In this document: positions 33,332 through 42,955 of the stretch, in pieces | How positions within the stretch are numbered: position 1 is the stretch's first letter | How the letters are laid out: each line of letters opens with the position of its first letter | From: Richelia sp. SL_2_1 | GTDB taxonomy: Bacteria > Cyanobacteriota > Cyanobacteriia > Cyanobacteriales > Nostocaceae | DNA length: 64,000 bases | NCBI GenBank assembly: GCA_012033205.1 | Contig: JAAUSO010000007.1 | Location: 24,313-88,312, forward strand | Direction of reading: 5' to 3' | Made by a program: the position numbers and the translations under genes | Notes under the pieces: generated by a model | Database searches by the model: none | What the model was told of the DNA's origin: nothing | The model's input: the letters and a program-made list of their open reading frames with translations, nothing else

Positions 33332-34837
33332 CTAATTCTTAACAATAAAAGGTGAATCAATTTCCCAAACTTTCCCAGCAAGAACTAATATTTGATAAAT
33401 CATTACTGCTACTTCTGCACGGGTTGCGGGTTGATTTGGTCTAAATTTATTAATTTGAGGATAATTGACGATAAGTCCATTTAGGGTGGCTATTGCGACT
33501 TCATTTTGAGCATAATTGGGAATTTCGCTGCTGTCAGCATAATATATATTCAAGTCAATTTCGACTTGATTTGTTAATCCTAATCCTCTTACTAAGGAGA
33601 ATAAGACTTCTATACGGGGAATATTTTGGTTAGGAAGAAATTTCTTATTTGGATAACCAAACAGAAATAGTCCTTGATACGCTTGTTGAATTACTTGATA
33701 AGCCCAAAAGTTTTGTTTAACATCTTCAAATACAATCGGTTCTCGTAAAGACTGGGGATTAAAGGCTTTTACTAATAATGCAGCATATTGCGCGCGCGTG
33801 ATTGTTGCATCAGGTTTAAAGGTTCGATTGGGAAAACCCGCGACTATTTCTAATTCAATTAATTCCCGGATAAAATCAAAAGCCCAATGTCCATTGATGT
33901 CAGTAAATTTAATGTATTTCGGTTCCGGAATTGGTTCCGGAATTGGTTCCGGAATTGGTTCAGGTTCGGGATCAGCAAAAAACTGAATATTTCCGTTAAC
34001 TTTCAGAGATTCTACTTGATTATCTAGAGAAATAAGTTTATTAATACTAGCATTTTGGATATCAAACTGACCGTTATCGCGAAAAATATTATTTCCCGAA
34101 CTTCTATTGTTGCCAATATCTGGTAATGCATTTGCGACAACGGTTAAACCATCTTGAACATTACGTTCGCATACATTTTCCCGCAAAAATGGACGAGCAT
34201 CACCAGATACAACTATTCCCGAACGGTTTTCGTAAATATGATTATTGATAATTTTAGTAGTAGCGCTATCGCTAATTGCAATACCGAAACCTGTTTGAAA
34301 ACAACTATTACCTCTAACTTCACCTTGAGAATTTTTGGTAATTGAAATACCGCTGGCAGAATTTTGAGTAAATATATTATCTTTGATAACTGGATTAGCA
34401 TCTCCAGCCACAAAAATTCCTTCACGCTGAGAATTGATGAAAGTACAGTTTTTAATTGTAGGTGAAGATGATTCAATCCAAACAGCAGTACCACGAGTAG
34501 CGGAATTTGTTACAGTTAAACCTTCAAGTCGAGAACCATTACTCAATACAAAAGTTATATTTTGACTGCCAAAAATCCGGCTAATATATTTACCGCTACC
34601 ATTAATTACAATACCGCTACCTTTGTTAGTTTCATTACCGATAATTGTGACTCCAAAGGGAACTATTAAAGGAAAAAGTTCACCGTTAGTAGGATTGTAA
34701 TTACCTTCTAAAAGCTGAATTTTTGTTCCTGAAGCAGCTTGTTGAAGAGCCTGACTAATAGTTTTTAAAGGTGCTTGTTGACTACCGGAATTGCTATCGC
34801 TTCCTGTAGTCGGATTTACATAGATTAATTTAAGCAT
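33332..34837 (-). CDS. DUF1565/parallel beta-helix protein with SLH domains
   Basis: The N-terminal half (~1-270) starts 'IYVNPTTGSDSNSGSQQAPL', the DUF1565 hallmark, followed by right-handed beta-helix repeats with 'I.NN.I..N..GI.V.G.A.P...N' periodicity. A linker of PEP-IPEP-IPEP repeats (~285-300) leads to SLH motifs: FTDINGHWAFDFI, FEDVKQNFWAYQVI and a third partial copy ending NQPATRAEVAVMIYQI. SLH domains bind cell-wall polymers, so this is a surface or periplasmic protein. No signal peptide is evident at the chosen ATG, which is unusual. The linker DNA is a 12-base tandem repeat (GGAATTGGTTCC). Confidence 0.85.
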   Translation of the reverse strand: MLKLIYVNPTTGSDSNSGSQQAPLKTISQALQQAASGTKIQLLEGNYNPTNGELFPLIVPFGVTIIGNETNKGSGIVINGSGKYISRIFGSQNITFVLSNGSRLEGLTVTNSATRGTAVWIESSSPTIKNCTFINSQREGIFVAGDANPVIKDNIFTQNSASGISITKNSQGEVRGNSCFQTGFGIAISDSATTKIINNHIYENRSGIVVSGDARPFLRENVCERNVQDGLTVVANALPDIGNNRSSGNNIFRDNGQFDIQNASINKLISLDNQVESLKVNGNIQFFADPEPEPIPEPIPEPIPEPKYIKFTDINGHWAFDFIRELIELEIVAGFPNRTFKPDATITRAQYAALLVKAFNPQSLREPIVFEDVKQNFWAYQVIQQAYQGLFLFGYPNKKFLPNQNIPRIEVLFSLVRGLGLTNQVEIDLNIYYADSSEIPNYAQNEVAIATLNGLIVNYPQINKFRPNQPATRAEVAVMIYQILVLAGKVWEIDSPFIVKN

Positions 34838-35003
34838 ATTAATACTTTTTCACTTACGTTAAAATACTACCGCGAACAATCCCAGTAAGCAGGTAGCGCT
34901 GATAGCATATGTCTAAATAAGAAGATTTTATTTAATTTTATTTTATTTTATTTAATTTATTTTTAACTCTCAAACGTTGTATTAGACAAGTAATAATACT
35001 TAT

Positions 35004-35795
35004 TTATTTCAAGTCATTGCTGAATAACTTTGTTCCGCATATTTTGCAAAACTTGGCATTTTCATCGTGTAAATCCCAACCGCATCCCGAACAAATTGTT
35101 TTTACTTGATTAGTAGTTTTAATTATTTGCTTGATTAAATCGCCGACTTGCCAAGGAATCAACGCGATACCTGTTAAAATCATTAAAACTGTTAAAAGAC
35201 GACCAATTTGAGTAACTGGAGTCACGTCGCCAAACCCTACAGTTGTCATGGTTACAATCGAAAAATATATTGCATCGACAAAAGTACTAAAAACTTCTGG
35301 GTTAGCTGGATGTTCCACTTGGTAAATTAACCCAGAATAAACAAAAATAATTGCAAATAAGGTAAATAATATTCGTGTAAAAATAGTACCATCTTCCGTT
35401 GAAACATGACCAAATAAAAATTTACGATCAAGATATCTGATTAATCGTAAAATTCTAAACCATCGCAACAAACGGATGTAGCTAATATCAATCGCTCCCA
35501 CAAAAAATGGTAATATTGCGATTAAATCAATAATAGAATATAGGCTAAAAATATAATTAATTCGATTTTCCGCGCTCCACAAACGTAATAAATACTCTAG
35601 AGCAAAAATAATTACAATTAATGTATCGATAATACTTAGAACTAAGCGAATAGATTCAGTAAGTTGATAAGTTTGTGCTACAAAAATCATTGAAGACAGC
35701 ATTACTAAGATGACAATTGTAATATTAATTGCCTTGCCTAATGATGTTTCCAAGTCTTTTAAATAAAAGGCTGTATTTTCTTTACTTATGAACAT
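35004..35795 (-). CDS. Voltage-gated-type potassium channel with C-terminal zinc ribbon
   Basis: Six hydrophobic segments span residues ~18-230. S4 carries spaced arginines (RLLRWFRILRLIRYLDRKFL). The pore helix leads to the selectivity filter TVGFGDVTP. The end is unusual: C-terminal residues ~238-258 form a zinc-ribbon (CSGCGWDLHDENAKFCKICG; C-x2-C ... C-x2-C) instead of the usual RCK or nucleotide-binding domain. Inner-membrane, K+-selective by motif. No obvious operon partner. Confidence 0.88.
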   Translation of the reverse strand: MFISKENTAFYLKDLETSLGKAINITIVILVMLSSMIFVAQTYQLTESIRLVLSIIDTLIVIIFALEYLLRLWSAENRINYIFSLYSIIDLIAILPFFVGAIDISYIRLLRWFRILRLIRYLDRKFLFGHVSTEDGTIFTRILFTLFAIIFVYSGLIYQVEHPANPEVFSTFVDAIYFSIVTMTTVGFGDVTPVTQIGRLLTVLMILTGIALIPWQVGDLIKQIIKTTNQVKTICSGCGWDLHDENAKFCKICGTKLFSNDLK

Positions 35796-35892
35796 ATTTA
35801 CCCAATTTTATAAGTTAAAAAATAGAAGTGCAATTACATCTTAAGTACTGCCAAACATCTCTAATTTAACACTCATATTAAAATATTTTGTA

Positions 35893-36555
35893 TCAATCTT
35901 TATCTTCTAAATAAGATGAAAACGAATTTGCAAAAATTGCTGCTTGGGTTCTATCTCGTAATTCTAAGCGGTTTAATATATTAGTAACATGATTTTTAAC
36001 TGTACCTTCAGAAATATAGAGTTGTTGAGCAATTTCGCGGTTATTTGCACCTGTTGCAATCAAGCGTAATACTTCTTTTTCTCTTTTAGTAAGTTCAGTT
36101 AAAGTTGGTGGTGGAGAAGATGATTGAGTTGATGTATTTGCAGGAAATTGAGTTAAAAGTTTTTTAACAATTCCTGGTCCTAATTGAGTATATCCTCTAT
36201 GTACAGCCCGAATTGCGACAGCTAATTCTTCTGAAGGTGTATCTTTAAGTAAATAACCCATTGCCCCATTTTGTAATGCTGCTTTGATATATTCATCATC
36301 ATCAAAGGTTGTTAACACCAAAATTTTAATTTGAGGGAATTTTTCTTTTATTTCTCTTGTTGCAGCAACTCCATCCATTAGAGGCATTCTGATATCCATC
36401 AATATTACATTTGGCTGCAATGTTTCAACAAATTCAACTGCTTCTTTACCATTTGCTGCTTCTCCTACAACTTCTAAATCTGGTTCTAATTCTAATAAAG
36501 TTTTTAAGCCTTGACGAATTAAATGTTGGTCATCTACAAGTAGTACAGTAATCAT
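35893..36555 (-). CDS. NarL/FixJ-family response regulator
   Basis: Receiver at residues 1-120 (DDQ acidic pocket, D54-region VILMDIRMPLMDG, T in VLTTFDD, K in YLLKD). A LuxR-type helix-turn-helix is at ~148-210 (LTKREKEVLRLIATGANNREIAQQL, TVKNHVTNIL). It lies directly downstream of its cognate kinase gene on the same strand with an 80-base gap that contains a GGGAATTG-type STRR. The divergent Spy-like genes are likely targets (inference from position). Confidence 0.92.
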   Translation of the reverse strand: MITVLLVDDQHLIRQGLKTLLELEPDLEVVGEAANGKEAVEFVETLQPNVILMDIRMPLMDGVAATREIKEKFPQIKILVLTTFDDDEYIKAALQNGAMGYLLKDTPSEELAVAIRAVHRGYTQLGPGIVKKLLTQFPANTSTQSSSPPPTLTELTKREKEVLRLIATGANNREIAQQLYISEGTVKNHVTNILNRLELRDRTQAAIFANSFSSYLEDKD

Positions 36556-36610
36556 ATATATGGGGAATGGGGAATTGGGAATTGGGAATAGCGAATGGGG
36601 AATTGGGAAT
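36556..36610. repeat. GGGGAATTGGGAAT STRR
   Basis: Imperfect tandem units of GGGAATTG/GGGGAATG in the gap between the sensor kinase stop and the response regulator start. Confidence 0.7.
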
Positions 36611-36637
36611 ATTATTTTAGAAATAATGAATACATAA

Positions 36638-37894
36638 TTATTTTGATTTATTCATTTTTAAATTAGTTAAAGAAAATCCTGAAAAAGGAATATTAACCAT
36701 AATTTTTGTCCCTTTTCCGGGAACGCTATCAATATTCAAATTACCATCCAAAGCTAAAGTGCGATCGCGCATACTTTGTAATCCAAAACCTGTTGTATTT
36801 TGGCTTAAATCAAAACCTTTGCCGTTATCTTCAATCATTAAATGTAAATTTGTCACTGTTGTGGTTAATTCTAAATTTACTTCTGTAGATTCAGCATATT
36901 TATAAATGTTTGTTAACGATTCTTGGATAATTCGATAAATAGCAGTGCTGGTATCACGAGGTATTGTATAAAAACAATTAATTTGGCAATTTGGTTTAAT
37001 ATTTGTGGAATGATAAAAATCTTGTACAAGAATATTAATTGCTTGCTCTAAAGATTTTTCTTGTAAAGGATGAGAGCGCATCTTAGAAACAGATTCTCTC
37101 ACGTCTTTTAATGCTTGAGAGCCTAATTCTTTAGCTCTAATTAAAAACAACTTGGCTTTCTCTGGATTACTATCTAACAATTTAGTAGCTGTTTCTAGTT
37201 GGAGATTCAAAGCTGTAAGAGAATGTCCTAAAGAATCATGAATTTCTCGTGCAATCCGGTTTCTTTCTTCTAGGGTAGCTTGATTTTCAATTTTTAAAGC
37301 ATATTGACGTAGTTTTTCATTAGCAGCAATTAATTTTTCTCGACTTTGCCATTCAGAAAGTACTGCATTCATCAATAGTAAAACAAAAACTAAAGCTAAC
37401 ACAAATAACAAAACAAAACTGAATTGAAAGAACCATAACTTTTCGTGAAAAAATGGATTACGTGCGTGTCTAAATTCTCTAAATGGTACAGGAGGAAAGC
37501 GTTTTTTAAATGCAAATAAAAATAAAATAAAAGAAAATACTGCAACAACCAAACGTCCCGGCAATTGAAAAATTAAACAACTACGAGTTACTAAGATTAA
37601 ATTCAAGAACGGAAACAATCGTGATGTCCTTCCACCAAACAAATTAATAATTAAAATTAAAAAGATTTCACAAGCCGTATAGATAATTTTGTTTCTGCGA
37701 TTATTAGTAGGTAATCTTAAACCCATTAACCCAAAAACAGTCAAACTAATAACTGTTAATTCAGGAGTTCCTGCCGCAAATCGCTGCAAAGGAATAGGTA
37801 AAGTAGAAGCGATAGCAGCAAATACCAGCAAAACCCATTCTAAATAAAGTAAAAATTTAAAAGGATGATTTTTAAAATCTATAGCGCGGTTCAT
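36638..37894 (-). CDS. NarL-type sensor histidine kinase
   Basis: 418 residues. The N-terminal half has ~5-6 hydrophobic spans (to ~residue 185) and no extracellular sensing domain, suggesting it senses a membrane or intramembrane signal. A HisKA_3 dimerisation domain follows (NRIAREIHDSLGHSLTALNLQLE; phospho-histidine in REIHDSLGH). HATPase_c has IIQESLTNIYKYAEST and DNGKGFDL / GFGLQSMRDR. Paired with the NarL-type regulator just downstream. Confidence 0.9.
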   Translation of the reverse strand: MNRAIDFKNHPFKFLLYLEWVLLVFAAIASTLPIPLQRFAAGTPELTVISLTVFGLMGLRLPTNNRRNKIIYTACEIFLILIINLFGGRTSRLFPFLNLILVTRSCLIFQLPGRLVVAVFSFILFLFAFKKRFPPVPFREFRHARNPFFHEKLWFFQFSFVLLFVLALVFVLLLMNAVLSEWQSREKLIAANEKLRQYALKIENQATLEERNRIAREIHDSLGHSLTALNLQLETATKLLDSNPEKAKLFLIRAKELGSQALKDVRESVSKMRSHPLQEKSLEQAINILVQDFYHSTNIKPNCQINCFYTIPRDTSTAIYRIIQESLTNIYKYAESTEVNLELTTTVTNLHLMIEDNGKGFDLSQNTTGFGLQSMRDRTLALDGNLNIDSVPGKGTKIMVNIPFSGFSLTNLKMNKSK

Positions 37895-38179
37895 AAATGC
37901 TTTTGTTCTAGTTATTTTTGATTTATTAATTATTAATTATCAGTCTATTAGAAATAATCAGCTACCTAATATGAGTGCTTATAGCATTATTTATTGAATA
38001 ATCAACATTCAATATCTATCTAAATTGAAAATCATGACTAAAGTCATGATTGTATATATGACTTTATCTAGATATCTTGACATCCGTATTTGTGACTTTT
38101 GCCTCATGCAATTACTGGGGCTGTAATTTTATGATGATGACATCTAATAAAACAAACCCACAAATTCATTTTTACTTAT

Positions 38180-38635
38180 ATGAAACTCAACAAATTATCT
38201 TTCTTAGCCGGTGCTGTTGCTTTAACTTTAACTGCTATTCCTTTCGCTGCTCAAGCATCAATTAATTCTTCTTCAAGCGTTACTATTGCTCAAGGTAAAA
38301 AAGAAGGTGGATGGCAGCGTTTAAATTTGACTGAAGCCCAAAAAACTCAAATGCAGCAAATTAAGGAAAGCGCTCGTGCTGAAATGGAGAGAATTTTAAC
38401 TCCAGAACAATTACAGAAATTCCAAGCCGCAAAAGCAAGCGGAGAAAAGAGACGTGGCGGATTTCGTGATTTAAATTTAACTGACGCTCAAAAAGTTGAA
38501 CTCAAAAGAATTGGGGAATCCAAGAAAAGTCAAATGGAAGCCATTCTAACCGACGAACAAAAAGCTCAAATTCAAGATATGCGCCAAATGCGCCAAAATC
38601 GTCGCGGAAACCGTCGTCAACAACCCGCTATCTAA
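38180..38635 (+). CDS. Spy/CpxP-like (LTXXQ) periplasmic protein
   Basis: Signal peptide of ~25 residues (ends AAQA-SI). The mature part is highly charged helical repeats with LTEAQK, LTPEQL, LTDAQK and LTDEQK motifs, the LTxxQ signature of Spy/CpxP chaperone-like proteins. In enterobacteria they limit envelope protein aggregation and are under envelope-stress two-component control. It begins 285 bases from the divergent NarL-type kinase gene. A strong terminator follows. A paralogue lies next. Confidence 0.82.
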   Translation: MKLNKLSFLAGAVALTLTAIPFAAQASINSSSSVTIAQGKKEGGWQRLNLTEAQKTQMQQIKESARAEMERILTPEQLQKFQAAKASGEKRRGGFRDLNLTDAQKVELKRIGESKKSQMEAILTDEQKAQIQDMRQMRQNRRGNRRQQPAI

Positions 38636-38693
38636 TTTATTAAACTTTTATTTTAATTTTCTTCTAAAATCAATTCTTCCACGTTCCTCACAG

Positions 38694-38729
38694 AAAAAGG
38701 GATTCTACACTCCCTTTTTCTTTTTTTTG
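38694..38729 (+). terminator. Rho-independent terminator
   Basis: AAAAAGGGA-TTCTACAC-TCCCTTTTT with an 8-T run directly after. About 60 bases past the Spy-like stop. Confidence 0.88.
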
Positions 38730-38861
38730 TTAAAATTCTGCTAACGTAAGTAAAAAAAACTAAGATAGAAAATCTGATTTACCCCAGATTATACTCATGG
38801 GCTTAGGGCAATGAGTTTCTATAATAGTTACATCAAAAAATATAAATCCACGAGGCATTTA

Positions 38862-39302
38862 ATGAAGCTGAAAAAATTATCCCTCTTCGCTAGTGCAATT
38901 GCAGTAGCTTTTAGTATCACTCCCTTAGCTGCAAACGCCCAAGTGAACTCTAATACAAATGCACCACAAAGAGTTTCTCAAGCTACTCCTCAAAAACCTC
39001 CAGAATTAAAGCTATCTGAACAGCAAATCAACAAAATCAATCAAATTCGCTCTACTACTCGCAACAAAATTCAAAGCGTTCTAACCGAGCAGCAGCGTCA
39101 AAAAATCCAAACCGATTTGCAAGCAGGTGTTAATCCTCAACAAGTTTTTGCGTCCATTCAGTTTACCCAGCAACAGCAAAGTCAATTGCAAAATATTATG
39201 GTAACTTCCCAAAAAGAAATGGAAGGAGTCTTGACACCCCAACAAAAGCAAACACTAGAAAAATGGCGTGCTAGTCAAAGAAGTCAATTACAGAAAAAGT
39301 AA
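38862..39302 (+). CDS. Second Spy/LTXXQ-like periplasmic protein
   Basis: ATG at 38862 gives a normal signal peptide (MKLKKLSLFASAIAVAFSIT...ANA). The upstream in-frame ATG at 38811 would add 17 polar residues before it. The mature region is helical and Q-rich: LSEQQINKINQIR, LTEQQRQKIQ, FTQQQQSQLQ and LTPQQKQTLEKW repeat units. It is a paralogue of the gene at 38180 and lies in the same orientation after a terminator, so separately transcribed or by read-through. Confidence 0.78.
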   Translation: MKLKKLSLFASAIAVAFSITPLAANAQVNSNTNAPQRVSQATPQKPPELKLSEQQINKINQIRSTTRNKIQSVLTEQQRQKIQTDLQAGVNPQQVFASIQFTQQQQSQLQNIMVTSQKEMEGVLTPQQKQTLEKWRASQRSQLQKK

Positions 39303-39332
39303 ATCAATAGTTTTATTGGTTTTTTGCATTTG

Positions 39333-39366
39333 AGGTGGATAATATTATCAATAATCTTGTCCACCT
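39333..39366 (+). terminator. Hairpin after second Spy-like gene
   Basis: AGGTGGA and TCCACCT arms around a 20-base AT-rich loop, followed by TTACTTT. A moderate terminator. Confidence 0.55.
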
Positions 39367-39494
39367 TTACTTTCAGTTCATTTAAAATCAAAATAGTATT
39401 TCAAAGTAAAATCTAAATTTGACCCAGATTCATGGGAACCAGAATTATTATGGTCTAAAGCATTAACAGATGTCCAAGCTCTATTTTTTGGCTT

Positions 39495-41148
39495 ATGAAC
39501 GTCAATAATCTAAAAAGTTGGATAATCGCTATTTTTCTCGCAGTTAGCTTAACTAACTCAAGCTGTGATGCAATTTCTGCAAATCAATCTACTATAAATA
39601 ATTTAAATCAGCAAAGTAATCCCTTCTGGGTAGAAGATTACGGAAGTAAAAACCGCAGAGGCGCAGAGAACTCAGAGGAAAGAAGTAAAGAGATATTGGT
39701 CGTTTTAGACGGAGATAGGAATATTTCCCAAGCTCAACCCCAAATTCAAAGTTTAAAAGTCATTCACGTAATTAACCGTCTCAGCTTCGGTGCCACTCCC
39801 GGTTATATCGAAAAAGTCAAAAAAATTGGCATCGAAAAATATATCCAACAGCAGTTGACACCTGAATCAATACCTGAATCACAAAACTTAGAAAATCAAC
39901 TTTCTCAACTGCAAACTCTAGGTTTAACTCCCGCACAATTATATTCTCAATACAGTGTTAATCGCCTACCAAAACCCACCCCCGAAATCAGGAAAGAAAG
40001 GCTGAAAAAACAAAGATTAATCGCCCAAGAAGCCATAAAAGCGCGATTGCTGCGAGCGACACAGAGCAACCGCCAATTACAAGAAATAATGGTAGATTTT
40101 TGGTATAACCATTTCAATGTATATCAAGATAAAGGGCAAACTCGTTTATGGGTAGGTGCTTACGAAGAACAAGCAATTAGACCTCATATTTTGGGTAAAT
40201 TTCGCGATTTATTAGGTGCCACCGCTCGTCATCCGGCAATGTTATTTTACTTGGATAACTGGCAAAACACTGCCCCCAACAATCGTCCCAAAGGTAGATT
40301 TAAAGGTTTAAATGAAAACTACGCCCGCGAATTAATGGAACTCCATACTTTAGGTGTTGATGGCGGTTACACTCAAGAAGACGTAATTACTTTAGCCAAA
40401 ATTTTTACTGGTTGGGGTTTTCGTAGTCCAAGTAAAAAATTAGAAGACGGTTACGATTTTTACTTTAATTCCCAGCGTCACGACTCCACCGATAAAATTT
40501 TCTTAGGTCAACAAATTCCAGGAAGTGGTATCGCAGAAGGAGAAAAAGCTTTAGATATCCTGGCAAAACATCCGGCAACAGCCCATCACATCAGCTACAA
40601 ATTAGCTCAGTATTTTGTCGTAGACGAACCACCAAAATCTTTAGTAGACAAATTAGCAAAGCGCTTTTTAGCAACCGACGGCAACATCCGCGCTGTATTA
40701 GAAACCCTGTTTGAAAGTTCCGAATTTTGGGATACAAAATATTACAACACAAAATTTAAAACACCCTATCAATACGTAATATCTAGTTTGCGAGCCACCG
40801 ATACTCCCATAAACGATTTCCCTAGAATCAACAGCATATTACATCGAATGGGAATGCCCTTATACGGCAATCCTAGCCCAGACGGATATAAAAAACACCC
40901 AAGAAGCTTGGTTAAATCCTAACGGTATCAACTGGCGCTTAAGTTTTGCCACCACAATCGGCACAGGAGGATTAAAGCGAAACAACAAAAACCAACCCTC
41001 AAAGACGAATGCAGCAATTGATGGTACCGAATTAGCAAACACCATCGGTAACAACCTTTCTCCCAAAACTCAAGAAGTGTTAAAAAGCATTTCTCCAAGA
41101 CAACGCGACGTTATCATCTTGGGTAGTCCAGAATTTATGTATAGGTAG
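39495..41148 (+). pseudogene. DUF1800-family protein, one-base frameshift near the end
   Basis: The continuous frame stops at 40922, but the DUF1800 sequence continues one frame over (NTQEAWLNPNGINWRLSFA...) to a stop at 41148. The switch is at a run of six A bases (40890-40895), where five would keep the frame. The signal-like N-terminus (to ~residue 30) is followed by a low-complexity stretch containing KNRRGAENSEERSKE, which is encoded by a usually intergenic repeat (CCGCAGAGGCGCAGAG). The domain core has 'VINRLSFGATPG', 'NHFNVYQDKGQTRLW', 'NENYARELMELHTLGVDGGY'. DUF1800 pairs with DUF1501 in secreted or membrane-linked proteins of unknown function. Confidence 0.85.
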
Positions 41149-41149
41149 T

Positions 41150-41292
41150 CAAAGGTTAGAGGTTAAAGGTTAAAGGTTAAAGGTGTAATAACAATTATCA
41201 ACCATCAACTAACCACCAACAACTAACCACCAGCAACCATCAACCATCAACTAACCACCAGCAACTAACCACCATCAACTATTAACTAACTC
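41150..41292. repeat. TTAAAGG and AACTAACCACC tandem repeats
   Basis: GGTTAAA heptamers (41155-41184), then imperfect CAACTAACCACCA units to the start of the DUF1501 gene. The tail of this run replaces any normal ribosome site; the ATG at 41297 is preceded by TAACTCCTAA. Confidence 0.8.
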
Positions 41293-41296
41293 CTAA

Positions 41297-42547
41297 ATGA
41301 AACGTCGTAAATTTATCCAACAAGTCGGTATTTTTTCGGGTTCAAGTTTAATTGCGATCAACGCGCCAGCGTTGCGGGCGATCGCAAATAATGCTTGGAT
41401 AAGTAGAAGTATGGCTGCGAATCCCAACTCGAAACGCTTGATAGTGATTTTTCTGCGTGGTGCAGTTGATGGACTCAGTGTAGTAGTACCCTATACCGAA
41501 ACCGCTTACTATCAAGCCAGACAGAGAATTGCTATTCCCCAACCGGATAAACCAGGTGGTGTATTAGATTTAGATGGAAAATTTGGACTGCATCCGAGTC
41601 TTGCAGCTTTAATGCCCTTGTGGAAGCAGAAAAATTTGGCATTCGTTCACGCTTGCGGCTCTTCAGAATCTACCCGTTCCCATTTTGACGCTCAAGAATA
41701 CATGGAAACTGGTACCCCAGGAACTAAAAATACTAGAGATGGTTGGATGAATCGTCTTTTAGCTTTAATGACTGTAGAAAATAATCCTATCCAAGCTGTA
41801 AACGTAGGTTATGATATTCCCCGGATTTTAGCTGGAAATGCTCCTGTAGCAACCATTCCCACTGGTAGCAGAATTACTCAACGTTTACCGATAGATAATC
41901 CAGAATTAATCACAGCATTTGACAAATTATACAGCGGTAACGATGCTTTGAGTAAGACATATCGCGAAGCACGTCAAGCTCGTGAAGCTTTAATGGAATC
42001 AGATGTGGAAATGCAAATGGCGAATAACGGCGCACCTCTACCTAAAGGTTTCGCCAAAGATGCTCAACGCCTAGCAAGATTAATGGTAAGCGATTCCAGA
42101 ATTGAACTGGCATTTATCGCTTTGGGTGGTTGGGATACCCACATCAATCAAGGCAATTCAAAAGGACAATTAGCCCAGCGCTTGCAAGGATTAGGTGACG
42201 GTTTAGCAACTTTACAAAAAGAACTAGGAGAAGTATATAAAAGTACTAACATAGTCGTAATATCCGAATTTGGTCGTACAGTCAAAGAGAATGGTAACGG
42301 TGGCACCGACCACGGACATGGTAACGTGATGTGGTTATTAGGCGGTAACATTCGCGGCGGTCAAGTTTACGGTACCTTCCCCGGCTTATCCAAAAATCAA
42401 CTATATGAAGGAAGAGATTTAGCTGTTACCACTGATTTTAGAGACGTAATTGGCACCGTTTTACAAAGTCATATGAATTTAGAACAAGGCAAAATTAGCA
42501 AAATATTTCCTAATTACACGCAAAATCAACAGTTACCGATTATTTAG
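41297..42547 (+). CDS. DUF1501-family protein
   Basis: 416 residues starting with a twin-arginine-like signal (MKRRKFIQQVGIFSGSSLI). The core has 'LIVIFLRGAVDGLSVVVPY', 'FGLHPSLAALMPLW', 'FVHACGSSESTRSHFDAQEYMETG' and 'VVISEFGRTVKENGNGGTDHGHGNVMWLLGG'. The fold resembles sulfatase/alkaline-phosphatase-like metalloenzymes (H-D-H late motif). Exported by position of the signal. Always found beside a DUF1800 gene; a pair function is not established. Confidence 0.88.
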   Translation: MKRRKFIQQVGIFSGSSLIAINAPALRAIANNAWISRSMAANPNSKRLIVIFLRGAVDGLSVVVPYTETAYYQARQRIAIPQPDKPGGVLDLDGKFGLHPSLAALMPLWKQKNLAFVHACGSSESTRSHFDAQEYMETGTPGTKNTRDGWMNRLLALMTVENNPIQAVNVGYDIPRILAGNAPVATIPTGSRITQRLPIDNPELITAFDKLYSGNDALSKTYREARQAREALMESDVEMQMANNGAPLPKGFAKDAQRLARLMVSDSRIELAFIALGGWDTHINQGNSKGQLAQRLQGLGDGLATLQKELGEVYKSTNIVVISEFGRTVKENGNGGTDHGHGNVMWLLGGNIRGGQVYGTFPGLSKNQLYEGRDLAVTTDFRDVIGTVLQSHMNLEQGKISKIFPNYTQNQQLPII

Positions 42548-42640
42548 TTAGTTAACCTTTAACCTTTAACCTTTAACCTTTAACCTTTAACCTTTAACCT
42601 TTAACCTTTCCCCTTTAACCTTTAACCTTTCCCCCCATCC
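42548..42640. repeat. TTTAACC heptamer STRR
   Basis: More than ten perfect to near-perfect TTTAACC units just downstream of the DUF1501 stop. The same unit is at 51187-51295 and (inverted) at 41155 and 63881. Confidence 0.9.
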
Positions 42641-42679
42641 CCTTCCCCTGCATTTCGCAAATGCGACAAATTCCGCTAA

Positions 42680-42905
42680 GATAACTGAGCAAACGTGAAC
42701 TGTAACAGATTAGGGAAACTCCGGTGCAATTCCGGGGCTGTGCCGCAACTGTAAAGAAGTTATGAGTTATGAATTATGAGTTATGAGTTTTAAATGTGGG
42801 TGATAAGTGGTACGCTGCGGTGACACTTTTAACTCCTCATTCCTAACTCCTCACTCCTAACTCCTCACTCTTAATTGTCGAAGCCAGAACACCTATCTAT
42901 TTGTT
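42680..42905 (+). promoter_or_regulatory. Cobalamin riboswitch
   Basis: Carries the B12-box core: ACTCCGGTGCAATTCCGG, GGGCTGTGCCGCAACTGTAA, and the later GTCGAAGCCAGAACACC pairing element. Between the two conserved parts lies a peripheral stretch of ~125 bases made largely of AGTTATGA and TAACTCCTCACTCC STRR units, longer than usual. It controls the cobaltochelatase gene starting at 42956; cobalamin binding normally represses. The ribosome site (AGGAAAGGGG) is downstream. Confidence 0.9.
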
Positions 42906-42955
42906 GCTCGCTCACTCTATTTCCTGCGTCGCACAGGAAAGGGGCAAATAAAACC

